This document shows, piece by piece, positions 59,801-64,000 of a stretch of DNA of 64,000 bases. The DNA is from Anoplopoma fimbria. Taxonomy: Eukaryota; Chordata; Actinopteri; Perciformes; Anoplopomatidae. Position numbers and translations under genes: made by a program. Positions within the stretch are counted from its first letter, which is position 1. Each line of letters begins with the position of its first letter. The stretch is from the NCBI RefSeq assembly GCF_027596085.1, contig NC_072465.1, positions 21,038,707-21,102,706 of the forward strand. Direction: 5' to 3'. The notes under the pieces are model-generated. The model was not told the origin of the DNA. It was given only the letters and a program-made list of their open reading frames with translations, and made no database searches.

Positions 59801-62800
59801 TCGACGACCAGGGTCTGACAACTATCCGGCTGTGCTTTTTTTCATTTTCAGGCTGGTTTTGAAGATTTGGAGCTAGTCGTGGTTTAATGTTGTGTAATAT
59901 TGATTCTCGTTACTCTAAGGAATTGGAAGGAATGTTTCTAAAATGTTACGTTTTTACGTAAAAGCACACCATTAACTAGCGCTAGCACTGCTATACCATG
60001 CAAACTACTGAAGGTATACTGAATGTATACATATGCAGCTTTTGCTTTTTTAAAAAAGAGGCGTATTATCCCCATACTCTTCTATTTCACTGTTTCTAGT
60101 GGGGATGAGATTTGACAGACAGGTTGTCTTTACCCTCCTATCTGCATACTTAAGGGGGATTATGTGGCATCACAGGCTTAATGTAATGGATTCTCAACTC
60201 TGTATGTATGTTTGAGTGTGTGTTTGTTAGAATGTTTTCTGCAAAAACAATGAAGCTCTCTGTGTGCGTGTGTGCACCTGTGTCTTTGTGATGCCTGAAA
60301 GGTTTTTGGTGTCCAAAGCGACTCGTTTGTTAGTCTGAATGATGAATGCACCTGTTACAGTCATTTGAATGTGCTCACCATTGCTAGAAAGATAGAACCC
60401 CAGATTAATGTGCGGTCATTTTAATAATGTTGATGATCAGGTGGGCTCTGTGACCTGCTCCTTTTGTGTATGTGTGAGTTTTTGTAGGACCATGCGACCC
60501 CATTAATACATTTTTCCAGCCTTTCTATCTTATATCCTAACTGTCTGGGCTGCACAATTGTAAAAAGCCAAGCACATACTAAAGACGAAAAACATGTTAA
60601 TTCTTCTCACCCATGTGGAAATTAAGAATATAGATTTCTGTTCAGTTAGTTTTGCAGCTGTGAAAGGAAAGAGACGTTTTCAGCTGCAGTGTGATGGAGT
60701 AACTGTATCCCAGTTTGTTCTGGTTGCGTTAGAGATTGGGGAGGCAGATGAGGAGAAACGCGTAATAATGAAAAAGAGGGTAAGGGAGTTGAGGTGAAAT
60801 GACAAAGCTGAGTGTACAGTAAATGTCACCTGCAGGCGGCTATAGCTGCAGTGGATTAGTGGAAGCCGTTTCAAGCCATCTTAACATTTCTGTCAATGAT
60901 GAGGTCGAGCATTTTGATTTTGAGGATAATCAGTTGGGTCCAAGAGAAACTGTGACCACAGAATGATATCGGAACCAAGTGGTGCATTTATACCCCTACA
61001 TTTCAACATTGCTTGAATCTACTATGGAGCCTTGTTTTGTTGTTGTAGATGTTGCTCAACAAACATTTGTTTTATGTATTTAATCTCATTTTACTGCAGA
61101 GTAGCTGTTTACCCGTGTTTTACCGAATTTCATGCCCACAGTGTTTCAATTCAAAGCACTGTTTCTAAATTATTGTTGAACCTACACAGAGTGACACATA
61201 CTATATTCAATGTTTTAAATAAGACATAATGTACCTTACAACTATGCATTTAACTTTACAGTAATTATATCATTCTTCCCTCCAAACGCATTCACCTTCA
61301 TCAAAGTTTATACTGCTGGTTGATATGTCATACTTATCCCAGAAGATCCCATATGTTTTTTTTCCCCCTATTGTATAAGGAGATGATAGAGAAACTCGCC
61401 ATCATACACTAACACTTATAAATAATAACCCTACATTCCTGAATCATAAAACTTTGTGAATAATAAAACTCAAACAATGAACTTTAAATGCATAGTCCAA
61501 ACACATTTGTTCAGGAAACCACAAAACTTTGAGGAACAGGATCAACAAAAGATTATGTAAACAAGCTACAGGGACTTTTAGAAGCCTGAGGCGGGACTTT
61601 GAGTTCTATGACCTGGATAACAGAGAAGCTGGAAGACTTGAAATCCTACATGCAACCACTTTCCCTTACTTATAGAGCAAAAAAAAACCATCTACAGCAA
61701 AATGCTAAATAACATACTTTGTAAAGTAGCACACCAAATGTTGTTTGTTCTGTTGGTTATACTTTGAAACCCAGTGCCCCATGAGAGAAAGAAAATAAAC
61801 GTTTCTTCTTTGTGTCCATTTACAAAGCCATACGTCTAATGACCCTCATAGGGATATTTCTCTCAATGAATACAAACATATAAGTAGACGGCATGGCTCC
61901 ATTATCGGTCTTCCATTAGCAAAACATTTCCTGTTTCTTGTGCACGGGCAGAGAGAATCTTTATGAATCATTGGTTGTTAATGGGGCATTGACTATTCCA
62001 GTCACAGCAGGAGTGAGGGGAGGGGGCAGCTGGGAGTCCCAGGGGGACTCAGACCCGTGGCAGATCCATTATTCATGGTCCACCATGGGCTTGTAGCGAA
62101 CACTGACACCCGACCTGCCTAAATCAAACAGGGCCAGTGAGTTTAATGCCCCTTGGGAAATGCCAGGCTCAGGTAAAGGTGGGGGTGGGGAAGGTGTAGG
62201 GGTGTAGTGGGGGTGATGGTGAGGGTCAGATTCCGAAAGGAAAGGATGGAGGGGTGAAGAGGAAAAAAGGGAATGGCCCCACTTCTGACTCCACTGGCTA
62301 CTTGCTTAAAAGCTGTCTGCACAGACGCTGCGACTACAGTCCCTCTTCTTTGCTTTGGTGTGCTAGTTTTTTCTTTCTTCCTTTTGTCAACACTGCTGTT
62401 CCTCTCGTTCACATACTGATCTCACTTTGGGGCTAATCATAAAGGCTCATGCCGTATTTCCAGGAATACACAAGCTTTTCTTAGTGGATCACCTTCCACG
62501 ACAGCTTCTGTCTCCTGCTGATACATCTACCTTCACTTTCTCTTTGAAGTTCATTTGAGTGATAGGGTTTTCCCATTACATCACCTTATCGACTTAATGT
62601 TTTGATATTGTAGTTGCGCTTTGCAAATCCTTGAAATGTTTGATTTGCACTGTGCAGACACAGTACATGCACTCTGTCTGCACATGTACTGACATGGATT
62701 TAAATGAACCGTCTGTCGTCTTTGTCTGAGTTGAAGATATCAGCCTCAGTCAGACCTGAAAAAAGCTGCAGTCTATGAATAATGCTATATACTGGAAATC

Positions 62801-63193
62801 AGTTGTGATCATGTTTTAAATATTATATGTGTATGTATAAATGCGTAGTTTTCAGTGACTACACTATAGGATCAGTAAGCCTTCTGAGTGGATGTTAAAG
62901 TGATGTAAGTGGAAATCAGAAAAACTTCACTGATGTCCTCTCCGTGTCATTGCTATGCAAGAGAGTTAGTAGTAAAGCTCCATTCAGCCGCAGAGACAGA
63001 AGGTGACACTGCATTGAAGCCAAGCACTAACTACCCAGCAAGGGATTGATCGCTGTGTACCAGCACTGGTACGGGTTTAAATCACCTTCATTGCTTTCTT
63101 GATGTGATCAGAGCAAGTCTTGCTTTCAAAAACATTCTTCGATCCCATTAAACATGTTAGTGCACGATGGCAAACATATCTGCATGATCTCCA
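56851..63193. other. Non-coding stretch, no gene recognised
   Basis: More than 6 kb with no exon, RNA gene or intact element. Words such as 'aagctagctaacgttagctt' (57361-57380) are common in fish repeats but do not define one. Repeat-free blocks at 58747-58960 and 61880-62130 look like candidate conserved regulatory DNA. A G-rich stretch at 62179-62213 could form a G-quadruplex on the plus strand. Confidence 0.5.
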
Positions 63194-63268
63194 TTTGTTT
63201 GTTTTTTTATTTCATGAAGCCAATGAACCCCTTGTTCATTGGCTTCATGAAATAAAAAAACAAACAAA
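63194..63268. repeat. Perfect 35-bp inverted repeat with 5-nt loop
   Basis: The left arm 63194-63228 and the right arm 63234-63268 are exact reverse complements over 35 bp, separated by 'ccctt'. The core of the arm is 'ttcatgaagccaatgaac'. The outer part is T-rich on the left and A-rich on the right. The perfection implies a recent origin. A transcript would fold into a 35-bp hairpin. It matches no transposon terminus that I know and has no target-site duplication. Confidence 0.95.
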
Positions 63269-64000
63269 CTGTAAATCATAAGAGAGGCCATCTACTTAGA
63301 ATTAATTCTGTGCTCTCGTTACTGAGCTGAAACAAACCCATACCCTCACACTGCCTTTAGATACATTTTCACTCGATAACTTGTGCCCCAGTGTAACAAG
63401 TCATTACCGCCTTGTTTGTGCATGTCTGGTTTTCGTTGAATAATTTTACGAAATCAGTGAAAAGCATGGCCATGGCACAACTACACTAATATTGCTTCAT
63501 TATTCTGTTTATATATGGAATCTAATGAATCCAGAGACTGTTTTACTGTGTTCGCACATGACGCACAACTCGTTTGCCACATACAAAAGAGCCCCTGAAG
63601 TCCTTTGTAATTACCCACTGAGATGTTGAGTTCGTGGGTTGCTTCTTTATCTCCTTCAACTCGACACATCCCATGGGCAGCCCCTCCTGCTCCTTTTGAA
63701 AACTCTTCAGTAAATGTGTAGCATTTCCTTTGATCTCGCAACATTGCTAATCCAAGTCATATTTCCTGGATTTGCTCATAAGATAACCATTAGCTCGTTT
63801 ACACATAATTTGACATTGCAATCAATAGTCAAAGCACACTGTAGGAGCAAAAAAACAACAAGTCAGTGGGCTGTGGATGCAGTGTGTTTGGTCACAATAT
63901 TATCTGTGAACTTTTTTATTCAAGATGCAAATTCATGTAGAAGGTTTAAGCTTTATATTCACAAGGCAGTGAGTAAGGACTTGGTTCATCAGAGGAACTT
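63269..64000. other. Non-coding stretch to window end
   Basis: No exon, repeat or RNA gene recognised. The 87-codon open frame at 63481-63744 (minus) shows no family motif. Confidence 0.5.

Noticed and set aside
1..64000. CRISPR arrays, operons, phage or plasmid features
   Set aside because: The repeat content and gene-poor structure are those of a vertebrate nuclear genome; no regularly spaced direct repeats with unique spacers were seen.

Overview
This window looks like non-coding nuclear DNA from a ray-finned (teleost) fish, probably a spiny-rayed fish. It is AT-rich and CpG-poor. It is full of vertebrate-type microsatellites and carries decayed copies of repeats I associate with teleosts: tRNA-headed SINEs with a CR1/L2-like tail, L2-like and L1-like LINEs, and hAT and other miniature transposons. 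No open frame reads as a complete or convincing host gene. The longest is 171 codons (9025-9540, minus) and matches nothing I recognise. Family assignments come from motif reading and memory; no database search was run.

Layout. From 1 to about 32.9 kb the window is intergenic or intronic DNA with scattered repeats. These include three minus-strand SINE copies (2.2, 11.4 and 16.5 kb); the last two are full length with clear target-site duplications. There are also copies of a dispersed repeat at 5.2 and 12.75 kb, a LINE-like tail ending in a TTATC pentanucleotide array at 20.0 kb, an L1 LINE 3' end at 29.0-29.7 kb and a degenerate 20-bp tandem repeat at 30.4 kb. From 32.9 to 35.8 kb lies a decayed minus-strand LINE with recognisable endonuclease and reverse-transcriptase pieces. 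A degenerate ~70-bp minisatellite occupies 38.86-39.35 kb.

The best candidate for host gene function is a CpG-rich segment at about 41.9-42.25 kb. It is bracketed by long TC and GA tracts and followed by a plausible splice donor. It could be the promoter and non-coding first exon of a plus-strand gene whose coding exons lie outside the window. A 351-bp hAT-type MITE sits about 70 bp upstream of its TC tract.

From 42.3 to 64 kb there is mostly plain sequence with a dense microsatellite cluster (45.2-45.9 kb). It also holds a short LINE 3' end (46.7 kb), a minus-strand LINE reverse-transcriptase C-terminal remnant (47.7-48.1 kb), two diverged plus-strand SINE-like copies (48.9 and 53.1 kb), a TIR-bearing MITE (52.1 kb), a hAT transposase remnant (56.2-56.85 kb) and a perfect 35-bp inverted repeat (63.2 kb).

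I found no tRNA, rRNA, CRISPR array, operon or complete gene, and no sign of a novel multi-gene system. The points worth a second look are the putative promoter with its transposon, the fresh hairpin, the minisatellite and a few repeat-free blocks that could be conserved enhancers.
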